DNA from: Megascapheus bottae
Lineage: Eukaryota > Chordata > Mammalia > Rodentia > Geomyidae
Assembly (NCBI GenBank): GCA_024803745.1
Contig: JANJXV010000039.1
Coordinates: forward strand, 8,648,001 to 8,712,000
Reading direction: 5' to 3'
DNA length: 64,000 bases
The position numbers and the translations under genes are program-made. Shown here one piece after another: positions 1-12,459 of the stretch. Positions within the stretch are counted from its first letter, which is position 1. Each line of letters starts with the position of its first letter. Below the pieces are notes generated by a model that saw only the letters and a list, made by a program, of their open reading frames with translations, searched no databases and was not told the DNA's origin.

Positions 1-1477
1 ACATGATCCTGTGTCTAAAATCTGCCACACTCTCTAAGTCTCCCACCTCCAGGCTGCTATGGAGCCCTTGACCCCCTTCTTAGATGGGGGCATCTCGAGA
101 AACTCAGGCTTAAGCTTGGACTCTGATCCCTGAGCTTTCTCTAATCTGTGCAGATTGGTTTTCACATCATTGTAAATCAATTCCTTTCCTCCCTCCCTCT
201 TTTCCTCCCTCACCCATGCCCCCCCCCTTTCCTTTCTTTCCTGGTCCTGGGGCTTGAATTAGGGCCTAGGTGCGGTCACTTAGCTTTCTCCACACTTGAG
301 CCACAGCTCTACTTCCAGATTTGTGTGTGTGTGTGTGTGTGTGTTTGTGTGTGTGTGTGATTCACTGAAGATAAGAGTCTTACAGACTTTTCATCTCCAG
401 CTGGCTTTGAAGCATAATTCTCTGATCTCAAACCCCTGAGTTGCTGGGATTACAAGTGTGAGCTGTCACTTCTGTCACACTGCTGTTAAATTATGAAGAA
501 CGATACAACTGATTCCATGCCATGTTCTGCACTGTTCAGGGACCATTCAAAAGGCTTTAAAATAGAGTGAGAGGGACTAGGAGCGTAGCCTAGTGGTAGA
601 GTGCTCGTCTAGCATGCACGAAGCCCTGGGTTCGATTCCTCAGTACCACATACACAGAAAAAGCTGGAAGTGGTACTGTGGTAGAGTGCTAGCCTTGATC
701 TGAAGAGGCCAGGGACAGTGCCCAGGCCCAGAGTTTAAGCCCCACAACTGACAAAGAAATTGGAAAATAGAATTGGAGGAGTCCCCCAGAATGATGGTGC
801 AATGGGGTCCTCAAGGAAAAAGATCTGATGACTGTTCCCTAATCATCCTGGAGTGCTCCCTCTTTCTTTCTTTTTTCTTTCTCCTTCCTTCCTTCCTTCT
901 TTCATTCCTTCCTTCCTCTCTCTCTTTCTATGCCTGAGCTGGGGCTTGAACTCAGGGCTTGAGCACTGTCTCTGAGCTTTTGTGCTCAAGGCTAGTGCTC
1001 CACCACCTCTAGACTCTTTGTTAGTAGCTAACTGGTGATAAGAGGCAGACAGACTTTTCTGCCCAGGCTGGCTTTGAACCATAATCCTCAAATCTCAGCT
1101 TCTTGAATAGCCTAGGATTCCAAGAACGGAGCCTGGCTCCATTCCCAGCACCGCCCCCCCTTTCACTTTCCCAAACTCTCCATGCTAGGGAACATTGGAT
1201 GCTTGGGTCCCTTCGAGGGAAAAAATGGGAGCTGTATCCATCCATCCATCTGGATTTGGGGGGGGGGCGGTGGGGGAGAAACCAGGAAACGGCTGGCAGG
1301 GCAAGCAGCTTCCTCCAGGGTGGAGGAACTTGAGTAGAGCAAGGGGAAAAATGCCAGGGAATCTTGTCCATACTTGACTCACCCCGTCTTCCTCCTCTTT
1401 TAGATTGCCCAACGCCAATCTCCCTGGGAAATACCTCCTGGACTAGGGACCAAGCTGGTGCTTCACACAAGGGCAAT
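1..1477. mobile_element. SINE-rich flank upstream of SBSN
   Basis: No gene is seen here. Minus-oriented B1-like/ID-like SINE at 239-475 with a (GT)n tract (321-359) inside it; plus-oriented ID-like composite SINE at 571-770 with a recognisable Pol III B-box (GGTTCGATTCC); (CTTC)n-type tract about 861-920; a second minus-oriented SINE at 932-1138. The remaining 1140-1477 is GC-rich and unique-looking and should hold the distal SBSN promoter. Confidence 0.7.
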
Positions 1478-1524
1478 TGAGTCACGCGGGGTGGAGGAGA
1501 GGGCGGGAGGCGGAGGATAAATAG
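1478..1524 (+). promoter_or_regulatory. SBSN core promoter: AP-1 site and TATA box
   Basis: A consensus AP-1 site TGAGTCA lies at 1478-1484. A GC/KLF-like GGGCGGG lies at 1501-1507. A TATA-like GATAAATAG lies at 1516-1524. Transcription should start near 1545, leaving a short 5' leader before the ATG at 1576. AP-1 driving of terminal epidermal differentiation genes is established; its use here is inferred. Confidence 0.7.
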
Positions 1525-1575
1525 CAGGCTGTCCGCCCGGGCCTCTCTCTGCGCCCTTCCCTCCTCTCCAGCAAC

Positions 1576-4500
1576 ATGCATCGGGCAAGCGTGCTCAGTG
1601 CCTGTGGCCTCCTCCTGCTCCTGGGGGCACTGCCTGCCCGGGGGGCCAGTGAGGACCCCCTGGAGAAAGTCATCGAAGGCATCAACCGAGGGCTGAGCAA
1701 CGCCGAGCGTGAGGTGGGCAGAGCCCTGGAAGGCATCAACAATGGCCTGACGCAAGCCGGAAGGGAAGTGGAGAAGGTGTTCAATGGACTGAGCCAAATG
1801 GGCAGCCAGGCCAGCAAGGAGGTGGAGAGGGGCGTCAACACCGGCTTGGACAAGGTGGTCCATGGGATCAACAGTGGCGTCGGACACACGGGAAAGGAAG
1901 CAGAGAAGTTTGCCCACGGGGTCAACCATGCTGCTGGACAGGTTGGGAAGGAGGCAGACAAAGTAATCCATCACGGGGGCCACCATGGGGTCAGTCAGGC
2001 GGGGAGCGAGGCAGCGGGGCATGCCACCGGGCAGGCCGGGAAGGAGGCTGGGCAGCTTGGCCACGGGGCCCACCACGCTGCAGGCCAGGCTGGGAAGGAG
2101 GCAGAGAAATTTGGCCAAGGAATCCACCATGCTGCAGGCCAGGCTGGGAAGGAGGCAGAGAAATTTGGCCAAGGAATCCACCATGCTGCAGGCCAGGCTG
2201 GGAAGGAGGCAGAGAAATTTGGCCAAGGAATCCACCATGCTGCAGGCCAGGCTGGGAAGGAGGCAGAGAAATTTGGCCAAGGGGGTCACCATGCTTTTGG
2301 CCAGGCTGGGAAGGAGGCAGAGAAATTTGGCCATGGGGGTCACCATGCTTTTGGCCAGGCTGGGAAGGAGGCAGAGAAGTTTGGCCAAGGGGGTCACCAT
2401 GCTTTTGGCCAGGCTGGGAAGGAGGCAGAGAAATTTGGCCAAGGGGGTCACCATGCTTTTGGCCAGGCTGGGAAGGAGGCAGAGAAATTTGGCCACGGGG
2501 GTCACCATGCTTTTGGCCAGGCTGGGAAGGAGGCAGAGAAGTTTGGCCACGGGGGTCATCATGCTTTTGGCCAGGCTGGGAAGGAGGCAGAGAAATTTGG
2601 CCAAGGGGGTCACCATGCTTTTGGCCAGGCTGGGAAGGAGGCAGAGAAATTTGGCCAAGGAATCCACCATGCTGCTGGGCAGGCCGGGAAGGAGGCAGAG
2701 AAGTTTGGCCAAGGGGGTCACCATGCTTTTGGCCAGGCTGGAAAGGAAGCTGAGAAGTTTGGCCAAGGGATCCACCATACTTTTGGCCAGGCTGGAAAGG
2801 AAGCTGAGAAGTTTGGCCAAGGGGTCCACCATACTTTTGGCCAGGCTGGAAAGGAAGCTGAGAAGTTTGGCCAAGGGGTCCAGGATGCTTTTGGACAGCC
2901 TGGGAGGGAAGCAGAGAAGTTTGGTCATGAATTTGGCCATGGGGCCCACCATGCTTTTGGTCAGCCGGCGAAGGAGGCTGGGAAGGTGGGCCAGGGGCTC
3001 CACCATGCGGCGGGGCAGGCTGGGAAGGAGGCAGACAAGGTGTCCCAGGGCGCTCACCAGGGGCTCAGCCACGCTGCCATGGAGGCGCAGCAATTTGGCC
3101 ACAGCGGTGGTAGTTATTACTCGGCAGGGCCGGCTGGGGGAGTGGGGGAAAGAATAATTCCTGGTGTTCATGGTGGGATCAACCAGGCTGGGAAAGAGGT
3201 GGAGAAGTTTGGCCAGGGAGTCCACCATGCCGTTGAACAGGCCGGAAAGGAAGCAGACAAAGTGGCCTCCGGGGTCCACGATGGGTTCCACCAGGCTGGA
3301 AAGGAGACAGAGAAATTTGGCCAAGGGCTCAACAATGCTGCTGGTCAGGCCGGAAAGGAAGTGGACAAACTTGGCCAAGGGGTCCACCATGCTGCGGACC
3401 AGGCCGGGAAAGAAATGGACAGGTTGCAACAGAATGTGCATAATGGGGTCAACCAAGCCAGCAAGGAGGCCAATCAGGTGAACTGTGGTGGGGAATGGAG
3501 AAACCCTGGGGGATTAGGGGCTGGGGGAGGGAGAGGTGCTACCCTGGGGATATTTGGGGAGCCCGTGGAACCTTCGCTGGGCAGCTGGGCACCAGAAGCT
3601 TACGCCTGTCAGCCTAGCTACTCAGGAGGCTGAGACCTGAGGATCAAAGTGAGAGGTTAGAGGACAGTGAGACTCTTGTCTCTGATTAAGTATCCCTTTT
3701 CCTCCCCGCCCCCCCACAAAAAAGCTAGAAGTGGAGATGTGGCTCAAGTGGTAGATGTGAATCTTAAGAAAAATAATGCTAAGTGGCAGGATCCAGGCCT
3801 TGAGTTCAAGTCCTGGTACTAGCACAAAAAAAAGAAGCTTCGGTAGCTATGAATCTCTGCTCCCTTCCTTTCTTCTCCATCTCCCTTATGAAAGAGCTGG
3901 GTCAGAGGCATCTTATTTGCAAAGCTCACTCCAGACAGCACAGAGGGGACCTCATGCTCAGGGAACTGCTCTTAGTTAAGGTGGACTGAAATGGGAGGGG
4001 GAAACATGAAGACCTTTCCTAGGAACAGAAAATACTTGTGAAATCAGATTTCTTCAGCACAGATTGGGGCCGGGGGAGCCCCAAGGTATTGGGATGGGCC
4101 CTTTATTCCTTGATGTTTAGATAGGGGAACTAAGGCACTCCTGCCAAGGTCACAAGCCAGTGCCAGATGGGAAATATCAGGCTCTAGTCTTTCTCTTCTT
4201 GCCCTGCCTGATAAGAGAAGGGGACTTTCTAGAGAATCCACTAACCATTTAGGTAGAACATTCTGGAAGCCAAAGAAGCAGTATCTCAAATCATTCTCCA
4301 AGATCCATGAACAAGCAGAGCTGCCATCTTAAGGAATGGTCTCAGCTATTGAGGACACCCCTGTATCCCAGACCAGGGCAATCTTCCACGAGGCAGGGGG
4401 GTTCCCTCAGTCAGACTTTCCCCAAGTGGAGACTTGAAGGGAAACAGTGCAAGTGTACATGTGTGTTTGGTAGACATTGCCCTGTGGGGGTCCTCTGGTC

Positions 4501-6237
4501 CCCTCCTCTCTCCAGTGAAGCCCCTTTTCCCAGTTATGGGGGGGCCTTGGTGATACGTTAGCAGGAGGTAGACACACATCTGGGGTGGGTGGGTGCTCCC
4601 TCTGTGCTGTGAGTGGGCTTTTGGGGAGGGTGTCTCTGGACAGTGAGCATGGAGGTCAGGGGTTATCCTGGAGGGGTGCATGCCCAGGGGGAGGGGCGGG
4701 TGAGTGGGAGAACCTACAGCGTGGAGGGGTGCCATGAAGTAAATGTGGTCTTTGTTCACAGGGCAGCAGCCATCAAGGCGGAGTTTCCGCCCATCAAGGA
4801 GGGGCCGTCACAACGCCATTGGCATCTGGAGTAAGTCCTGCCCCCAGGGATCGGGGGTGATGGAGGTGACTGGGGGTTCCTCCTAGGATGGTCCCGGGAG
4901 ACAGAGCCTGGCGACTGACCTTTCCTTTGATTTCCAGGCCTCGGCCAACAAGCCCTTCATGGATTTGCCGGCTCTGTGGAGGGTGAGTGCCTGGTGCGGC
5001 TTCTTCCTTGTCTCCATGAGGACACTAGGTCCCCCAACATAACTGGCCCAGCCTGGCAGTCCCCCTGCCTCCCCCCCCCAGCTCATTTAGCCAACCTAGA
5101 CTGGCAGAAACCAACACCAGGGCACCTAAGAGCCAGAGAGGGAGAGTATGCAAAAAAATCTCTCAGCCAGGGGCCAGGAGTTTGGCCTAGTGGTTAAAGT
5201 GCTTGCCTAGCATGCATGAAGACCCGGGTTCGATTCCTTGGTACCACATATAGAAAAAAAGCCAGAAGTGGTGCTGAGGCTCAAGTGGTAGAGCTCTAGC
5301 CTTGAGAAAGTCCAAGGACAGTGCTCAGGCCCTGAGCTCAAGCCCAGGACTGGCAAAAAAAAAGAAAAAAAAAAAAAAAGAAAAAAGAAAAATCTCACAA
5401 CCAGGCACCCATGGCTCACAGATGTCATCCCAGCAACCTCAGGAGACTGAGATCTGAGGATCACGGCAGGAAAAGTCTCTTCTCTCCAGTGGACCACCAG
5501 AAAATCAGAGTGGAGCTGTGACACAAATGTAGAACATTCGCCTTCAGCAAAGAAAAGGAAAGCTCAGGGACAGTACTCAGGACTTTCTGCTTTGCCTCAG
5601 ACCCAGCTCTCCTCTATCCGAGGGACTGGTTTTCTGGTCCCCTCAGATCAAAGAGTCGCCATTATGACAAGGCTCCTAAAGATGAAAACAATTCATCATC
5701 TATCTCAATTCTTTTCTTTTCTCTTTTCTTGCCAGTCCTGGGTTTGAGCTCAGGGCCTGAGCACTGTCCTTGGGCTTTCTCAAGGCTAGCGCTCTACCCA
5801 CTTGAGCCATAGTACCACTTCTGGCTTTTTCTATGTATTGGTACTGAGGAATCGAACATGGGTCTGCATGCATGCTAGGCTAGCATTCTGTTTTGTACAA
5901 GTTGGGTGGATAGCCAGGTGTAGTGGCTCACAACTATAATCCCGGCTACTCAGGAGTCTGAGATCTGGGAATGGCAGTTCAAAGCCAGCTGGGGCAGGAA
6001 AATCCATGAGACTCATACCACCAAAGAATCATCCGAAAGGTAGAAGTGGATGTGTGGCTCAAGTGGTAGAGCTCCAGCCTTGGGTAAAAAAGTGCAGAGA
6101 CACCACCCTGGCCCTGTGGTCCAAAAATAAATAAAAAATAAGGTGCCAGTCCTGATCTAGGGGACCCCAGGCCTGCAAACTCTGAGTCCACCCCCTCCTC
6201 TCCTCTCTTGCAGAGCGTCGCCAACATCATGCCATAA
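1576..6237 (+). CDS. SBSN: Suprabasin, secreted keratinocyte differentiation protein
   Basis: Four coding exons, all phase 0: 1576-3477, 4762-4830, 4938-4982 and 6214-6237 (TAA), giving about 679 residues. Residues 1-24 form a signal peptide (hydrophobic LLLLLGA core). The long first exon is Gly/His/Lys/Glu-rich. It contains 15 near-identical 18-residue units (GQAGKEAEKFGQG plus a variable HHA tail) at residues 170-439. The C-terminus matches human suprabasin almost exactly (PALWR, then SVANIMP). Suprabasin is secreted by suprabasal and cornifying keratinocytes and is thought to be crosslinked by transglutaminase; the many Gln and Lys residues fit this. In other mammals, short isoforms arise by splicing inside exon 1. 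The protein is longer than the human 590 residues because of the array. The gene heads a same-strand cluster with DMKN and KRTDAP. Confidence 0.93.
2083..2892 (+). repeat. SBSN coding tandem array, 15 x 54 bp
   Basis: Fifteen head-to-tail 54-bp units, each encoding 18 residues in frame. Many neighbours differ at only one or a few bases. Variation is concentrated in the codon after GQG (Ile, Gly or Val) and in the HHA-A/HHA-F tail. The array is highly homogenised and so is a likely site of copy-number variation or assembly collapse. Because the unit has no stop on the opposite strand, it also creates a long spurious antisense open frame. Confidence 0.93.
3478..6213. mobile_element. SBSN introns, with SINEs
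   Basis: Intron 1 (3478-4761) holds one plus-oriented SINE at 3590-3830. The remaining ~900 bases are unique and show nothing recognisable. Intron 2 (4831-4937) is short and unique. Intron 3 (4983-6213) is packed: ID-like composite SINEs at 5168-5368 (plus) and 5733-5890 (minus), and B1-like/ID-like SINEs at 5397-5600 (plus) and 5908-6140 (plus). Confidence 0.7.
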
Positions 6238-6363
6238 GCTGATGCCCAGCAAGTGTCTTTGTCATCGTGATCTGGAGAAGCAGGGTGTGGGGGTGGGGGG
6301 GAGGGTCCCGGATTTCCTTAGTGGGGGGGGTGGGAGGGATGGGGGGGCATCCTGAGGTTTGTG

Positions 6364-6369
6364 AATAAA
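6364..6369 (+). terminator. SBSN: SBSN polyadenylation signal
   Basis: AATAAA lies 127 bases after the SBSN stop and is followed by a GT-rich stretch, giving a short 3' UTR as in other mammals. Confidence 0.85.
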
Positions 6370-6896
6370 TGTGATCTGTTGACATCTTGCAGCCTGGTCC
6401 ACTGTGTTGCCTAAAGAGGGATGGGCAGAGTGCAGGCATTTGTGCTCCTTGCTACTTGTCCAGAGGCATGTATATGTGTGTGGGGTGTCTGTGACACAGG
6501 GCAGGGTTTGGGGGGGTGTCTGGGACTTTGTGCAGGTTAAGCTGAAGGTTCCAGAATCATAGGGCTGGCTAGGGGACGAGCCACACTTTGTGTTCCGCGC
6601 TGGGCCCGGGCCCCCACGTGGGGTGTCATGGCCTGGGAGAGAAGGGGGATGATGTGGAATCCCAGGGCGGGTCAGTGTTGTCACATGGGTGGAGACACTC
6701 CACGAATAACAATAGTGGCTTGTGTTGGTTGTGCAACGCCTGTGTGTGTGGTGTGGGGCGCCTGACAGGCCAGACAAGCTTCACACCGGCAAATCCCCTC
6801 TTAGGTAAGAGGTTCTGGGGCTGCGTCCACTGGGAGGCAGGCAGAGGCCTGCGGAGGTGGGGACACACCCACTTCTGCATGCGGAGAGAAATGGAC

Positions 6897-6938
<42 letters not shown>

Positions 6939-7883
6939 CACCAGTAGGTACACACCAGTGGACAGATGCACATAGACCAAGAATCCAAGAGAAGGAGAGC
7001 TGTGGAGGAGGCATGGTTCAACTAGGAGAGCGCCAGCCTGGAGTGAAGAAAAAAAAAGCACCAAGTGAGAACTTGAGGTCCTGAGTTCAAGCCCCAGTAT
7101 TAACACACGAAAACAACAATAAAATCACCCAAAATCTTGGAGGTTCAACAGACAGAATGTTAGGAGCCTTTAGTGGAAAAAAAAATCAATGATGGGGCCC
7201 AGAGTTTGGCCTAATGGTAGATTGCATGCATGAAGACTCAGGTTCAATTCCTCAGTATCACACACACAGAAAAAGCTGCAAGTGGTGCTGTGGCTCAAGT
7301 GGTAGAGCGCTAGCCTTAAAAAAGCCCAAGTTTGGTGCTCAGACCCTGAGTTCAAGCCCAGGAATGGAAATAAATAAATAAATAAGAGCTTGGAGAGTTC
7401 AATCCCTGGTACTGAAAGTATAGAAAGACAGGAAAAGAAGAGGGAGAGAGCGAGAAGTAGAGGGAAAGAAGGGAAAGACGAGAGAAAGAAAGGATGGAAG
7501 GAAGGAAGGAAGGAAGGAAGGAAGGAAGGAAGGAAGGAAGGGAGGGAGGAAGGAAGGAAGGAAGGAAGGAAAGATCCTTCAGATGAGGTCTCCTTTCTCA
7601 TCCTCTTGAGTAGAAGAGGGAAACTGAGGCTCAGTAGTAGCACAACCTGTAAGAAAGTAGCAGAAGCTGGAATTCAATAGCTCATGCCTGTAATCACAGC
7701 TACTCAGGAAGCTGAGATCTAAGGATCAGGGTTCAAAATCAGTCAGGATAGAAACGTGTGAGGCTGCCGTCTAAAAGAGCTGTAAGTGGTGCTGTGGCTC
7801 AAATAGTAGAGCACTGTCTTGAACACAAAAGCTCAGAGACAGTGCTCAGGCCCTGAGGTCAAGTCCCAGGACCTGCACAAATG

Positions 7884-7948
7884 AAAGAAAGAAGGAAGGA
7901 AGGAAGGAAGGAAGGAAGGAAGGAAGGAAGGAAGGAAGGAAGGAAGGA

Positions 7949-7996
<48 letters not shown>

Positions 7997-7997
7997 A
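7884..7997. repeat. Compound (GGAA)n-(GAAA)n microsatellite
   Basis: Uninterrupted purine run directly at the 3' tail of a plus-oriented SINE (7665-7880). It looks like an expansion of that SINE's A-rich tail. Confidence 0.9.
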
Positions 7998-8908
7998 TGG
8001 CAGGTAGGCCTTAGACCTGCATCTGCTCTCCAGCCCCTTGCCAGAACCCAGCCACTCCCAGGTACCCCAAGCATCTCTCACCTGGGCCCAGGAAAGCCTG
8101 TACTGCAGCAGCCGGCCTCAGCAGGTGTCTCAGGCAGCCTGCCTCCCATGCAGAGGCCACAATGATGGCCAGAGCCAACGTGGGACAAGGTAGAAGACTT
8201 ACAGTGGACATCTGTTTGTCTCCCACCACTTAAATTCCACCAATTCTATGATGATGATGATGACGATGATGCCAACCCTGGCTCTTGAACTCAGGGCCTG
8301 AGCTTGGGCTTTCTAAGGCTAGTGCTCTATTTGAGCCACAGCACCGCCACTGGCTTTGTCTATGTATGTGGTACTGAGGAACTGAACCCGTGTCTTCATG
8401 CATGCTAGGCAAGCACTCTACCACTAGGCCAAACTCCCCGCCCTTCTGCCAATATTATTTTATCAGACGCCCTCAATCACACATTTACCACCTGTTAATG
8501 ATTTTTTTGTCATGGAACTTGAACTCAGGGCCTGGGCACTTGTTCCTGAGCTTTTTTTTTTTCCTTAAGACTAGCATTCTAACATTTTGAGCCACAGCCC
8601 CACTTTCGGTTTTCTGGTTCATTGGAGATAGAGTCTCATGGACTTTCCTACCCACGTTGGCTTTGAACTACAATTTTCAGATCTCAGCCTCCTGAGTAGC
8701 TGGGACTACTGGTGTGTAAAAATCCACAGGATGCCCTTTTAACATTTTCCTAATTAAAAAAGAAGATAATTCTGTTTTAGCAAAGGCTCTGTCCTCACTG
8801 CACTGTCAGCTGCCAGATGTGTCAGACGGAGTAAACAGTCTGGAGTGAGGTGCCAGAAATCACAATGGGAAGCGAGTAGGAGCCTAAAAGTGGGAGTCAG
8901 GTGCTAAG

Positions 8909-8951
<43 letters not shown>

Positions 8952-9280
8952 ATGCGCGTGCCCACTGGTCCTGGGGCTCGAACTCAGGGTCTCATACTCT
9001 CACTTGGCTTTTTCCACTCAAGGCTGGTGTTCTACCATTTGAGCCACATCTCTACTTGCAGCTTTTTGGTGGTTCATTGGAGATAAAGGCTCACAAGCTT
9101 TTCTGCCCAGGCTGGCTTCGAACTGCCATTTGCAAAGCTCAGCCTCCTGAGTAGCTGAGATTATGTGAACCACCAGATGCTCATGGTATCCCACATTTTG
9201 CTGTGAAGTCGCTGAGATTATAGAAGGAAGCACCTCACTCTCCTAAATCCTTCAATTTATAGTGGCAATCTGTCTATCTA

Positions 9281-9345
<65 letters not shown>

Positions 9346-9459
9346 TTTAGGGTCATAAGCGTTGGCCAGGGGCTAACCTTTGATGATGATCTTCTTCTTC
9401 CTCTTCCTCTTCTTCCTCCTCTTCCTCCTCCTCCTCCTCCTCCTCTTCCTCATCTTACT

Positions 9460-9880
9460 TTCCAGTGCTAGTCATGGGGCTTGAAGTCAAGGCTTGGGCA
9501 CGGTCCCTAAGCTTCCTTTTTTTTGCATCAGTTCTGGGCCTTGAACTCAGGTCCTGAGCACTGACCTTGGACTTTCTCAAGGCTAGAGCTCTACCACTTG
9601 AGCCACAGCACCACTTCTGGCTTTTTCTATGTATGTGGTACTGAGGAATCAACCTAGAGTGCTAGGCAAGCATTCTACCACTAGGCCAAACTCCCAGCCC
9701 CTCTAAGCTTCTTTTGTTCAAGGCTAGAACTCTACCACTTGAGCCACAGCGCCCTGTCTGGCTTTTTCTGAATAGTTCATTGGAGAGACGCGTCTCACAG
9801 ACTTTCCTGACCTAGCTGGCTTGAAACCAAAATCTTCAGAACCTGCGTGGCTGGGGTGTCTGGTTTGAGCCACCAGTGCC
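9460..9880 (-). mobile_element. Nested SINE insertion
   Basis: A minus-oriented B1-like/ID-like SINE is interrupted at about 9520 by an ID-like composite SINE (9526-9702), then resumes at 9703. The sequence CTAAGCTTC appears on both sides of the inner copy and is a plausible target-site duplication. The inner composite is therefore the younger element. Confidence 0.7.
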
Positions 9881-10921
9881 TCGCTCTTCCCTCCCAACCT
9901 CCTCTGTCTCTGTCTCTGTCTCTGTCTCTCCTCTGTCATTGTCTCTTTCTCTGTCTCTTTCTCTCTCTCTATCTCTTTCTCCCTCTCTTGTGCCAGTCCT
10001 GGGGCTTGAACACTGAGCCTAAGTGCTGTCTATGTTTTTTTTTTTTCTTTTTGCTCAATATCAGTGCTATTCACACGAGCGATGGCACCACTTCTGGCTT
10101 TGTGATGAATGGGAGATCAGGTTCTCATGAACTTTTCCTGCCCAGGCTGGTTTTGAACCACGATCCTTGGATCTCAGCCTCCTGAGTAGCTGGGATGACA
10201 GGCATGAGCCACCAGCAAGCCCCCTCCCCACGCCCATCTCATGCTTCATATCGTGGTAACATTTTGTCATCTCATCACCAATATTCCCTACTTAAGAGCG
10301 GTTTCCTCCAGCTTCACGAGTTCAAACACCAGGGCACAGCCAGCTCCCAATGTCTGGGTTTGAGCAACTGGCTTGAGAAAGACTTACAGGATAAGAATGA
10401 ATGAGAAATGCATTTCTTTGCCAAGAAGGGTGGACAGGAGACCCGGGAGGCATGGAGGAGAGGAAAAGCCAGTTTCCACCGAGGCTGGCGCGCGGGGCTG
10501 GTGGCAGGGCGAGGAGTCTGGGTGGGGCCTGCACAGCTACCTTTTATTGGCTGCTAACTGAATCTGTGCTAAGCACTTAGCAATGTGATTCACGCCATCC
10601 TCACCACCTCCCCCGGGGGCAGGATCATGAGGAGGAGGGGGAGGGTAGGACCCCAGGACCCCCAAAACACCGTAAAGCCAGGGCTCCAAGAAAAGCTCCC
10701 TGCTTGGCGCAGTGGCTCACACCCGTCAACCCAGCTACTCTGGAGGCTGAGATCTGAGGATCACCGTTTGAAGCCAGCCTGGACAGAAATGTCTGTGAGA
10801 CTCATCCCCAGTGAATCACCTCATAGCAAAAAAGCTGTGGCTTAAGTGGGAGAGCACCAGATTTGAGTAAACAAGCTCGGGGATAGTGCCTGGGCCTTGA
10901 GTTCAAGCCCCAGGACCTGCG

Positions 10922-10967
10922 CACGCGCACACACACGCACACGCACACACACACACACACACACACA

Positions 10968-11002
<35 letters not shown>
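10922..11002. repeat. (CA)n microsatellite with CG interruptions
   Basis: Alternating purine-pyrimidine tract at the 3' tail of a plus-oriented SINE, with GCGC-type interruptions. Confidence 0.9.
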
Positions 11003-11004
<2 letters not shown>

Positions 11005-11324
11005 CACAGTGCTTTATGCCTGTAACCTCAGTTATGCCATAGAGACAAGGAGCCTCATTGTTCAAGGCTAGTCCAGGCAAAGAGTTAGCGAGACCTCATC
11101 TCAACCAATAAAAGCTGGGTATGGTGGCACATGGAACCATTATCCCAGCCATGGCAGGAGGATGGTAATCTGAAGCCAACTCCAGGCAAAGACTTGCAGC
11201 AACTCTATCTGAAAAATAACTAGAGCGATGGCTCAAGTGGGAGAGTGGCTGCCTAGCAAACTCAAGATCTTTAGTTCAAATCCACTCCCCCAAAAGAATC
11301 AGCATGTTTTGGCCTTTTTCAGAC

Positions 11325-11373
<49 letters not shown>

Positions 11374-12408
11374 CGTGTGCGTGCAGGGACCAGGGCTTGA
11401 ACTCAAGCCCTATTGCTTGATTTTTTTTTTCTTCATGGTTGGCACTTTACTGGCTTTTTGCTGGTTCATTGGAAAGTCTTATGGACTTTCTCGCCTAGGC
11501 TGTCTTTGAACCTCAATATTCCGATTTCAGCCTCCTGAGTAGCTGGCGGTGATTCCTGGCTTAACATCTTCTTAAGTAAAAAACTAAGCTGGGCTGGCCA
11601 GGGGGGCTCATGCCTGTCCTCTTAGCTACTCAGGAGGCGGAGATCTGAACGTTGCACTTCAAAGTCAGCCCACCAAAGTCCTGAGACTCTCATCTCCAAC
11701 TAAAACCAGAAGTGGCAACTGCAGTTCAAAGTAACAGAGGACTACCCTTGAGCTGAAGAAGTCAGGAGCATCGCCCAGGCCCCGAGTTCAAGCCCCAGGA
11801 CTGGCAAAGAAAAAAGAAACTAAGCTGGTTGTAAGAAAAGCCTTACTGGTGGAAAAGGGGGGCAGAAGGATCAGCATTGGGAATTATGGGGTCCTTTGGG
11901 GGTGGCTGGGAAGAAATCTCTGCCCAGCTCTGTCCTCTACCCCACACCCCTGACCAATGGAAGTAGGGCAGGCAGCAAGCTCCAGACTTCTGCTGAAACC
12001 CCCTGCAGCCCATCAGAGCCACACAGAGGGGAGGGGAGGGAGGGGGAAGGAGCTTCCACGGTGAGTGGAGATGCCAGAGTGATTGACAGGCCTGAAGTGA
12101 GGGGGTGGGGAGGGCCGGACTATAACATACTCCTGCTTCTCTCTGTCCTTAAGTGGGACAACAAGCCGGGAGTCTGTGACTCATGCCTGTCACCCTAGCT
12201 ACACAGAAGGCTGAGATCAAGGATCAGGGTTCACCTCCAGCCTGGGCAGGAAAAAAAAAATCTATGAGACTCTTCTCTCCAGTGAACCAGCAAACAGCTG
12301 GAAGTGGGGCTAGGAGTCACGTGGACACAGCTGGAAGTGGGGCTGGGATTCACGCGGTGGAGACCAGCCTTGAGTGCAAAAGCTGAGCAGAGCACCCAGG
12401 CCTGGAGA

Positions 12409-12459
<51 letters not shown>

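Noticed and set aside
2083..2892. CRISPR-like direct repeats
   Set aside because: Units are contiguous coding repeats without unique spacers, in a vertebrate gene.
1985..3157. 390-codon open frame in another frame of SBSN exon 1
   Set aside because: Frame shadow of the same array; Arg/Leu-rich repeat with no family match.
1021..3456. 811-codon open frame antisense to SBSN
   Set aside because: Its length comes from the 54-bp array having no stop on the opposite strand. It ends in SINE sequence and has no recognisable protein features.
5168..5250. tRNA gene (A-box/B-box-like sequence) here and in many similar places
   Set aside because: These are ID-like SINEs: the boxes are followed by the second SINE arm and an A-rich tail, and no cloverleaf with a matched acceptor stem is seen.
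6626..7106. Several overlapping frames across (TG)n tracts
   Set aside because: Poly Cys-Val or Thr-His translations of a dinucleotide repeat and SINE.
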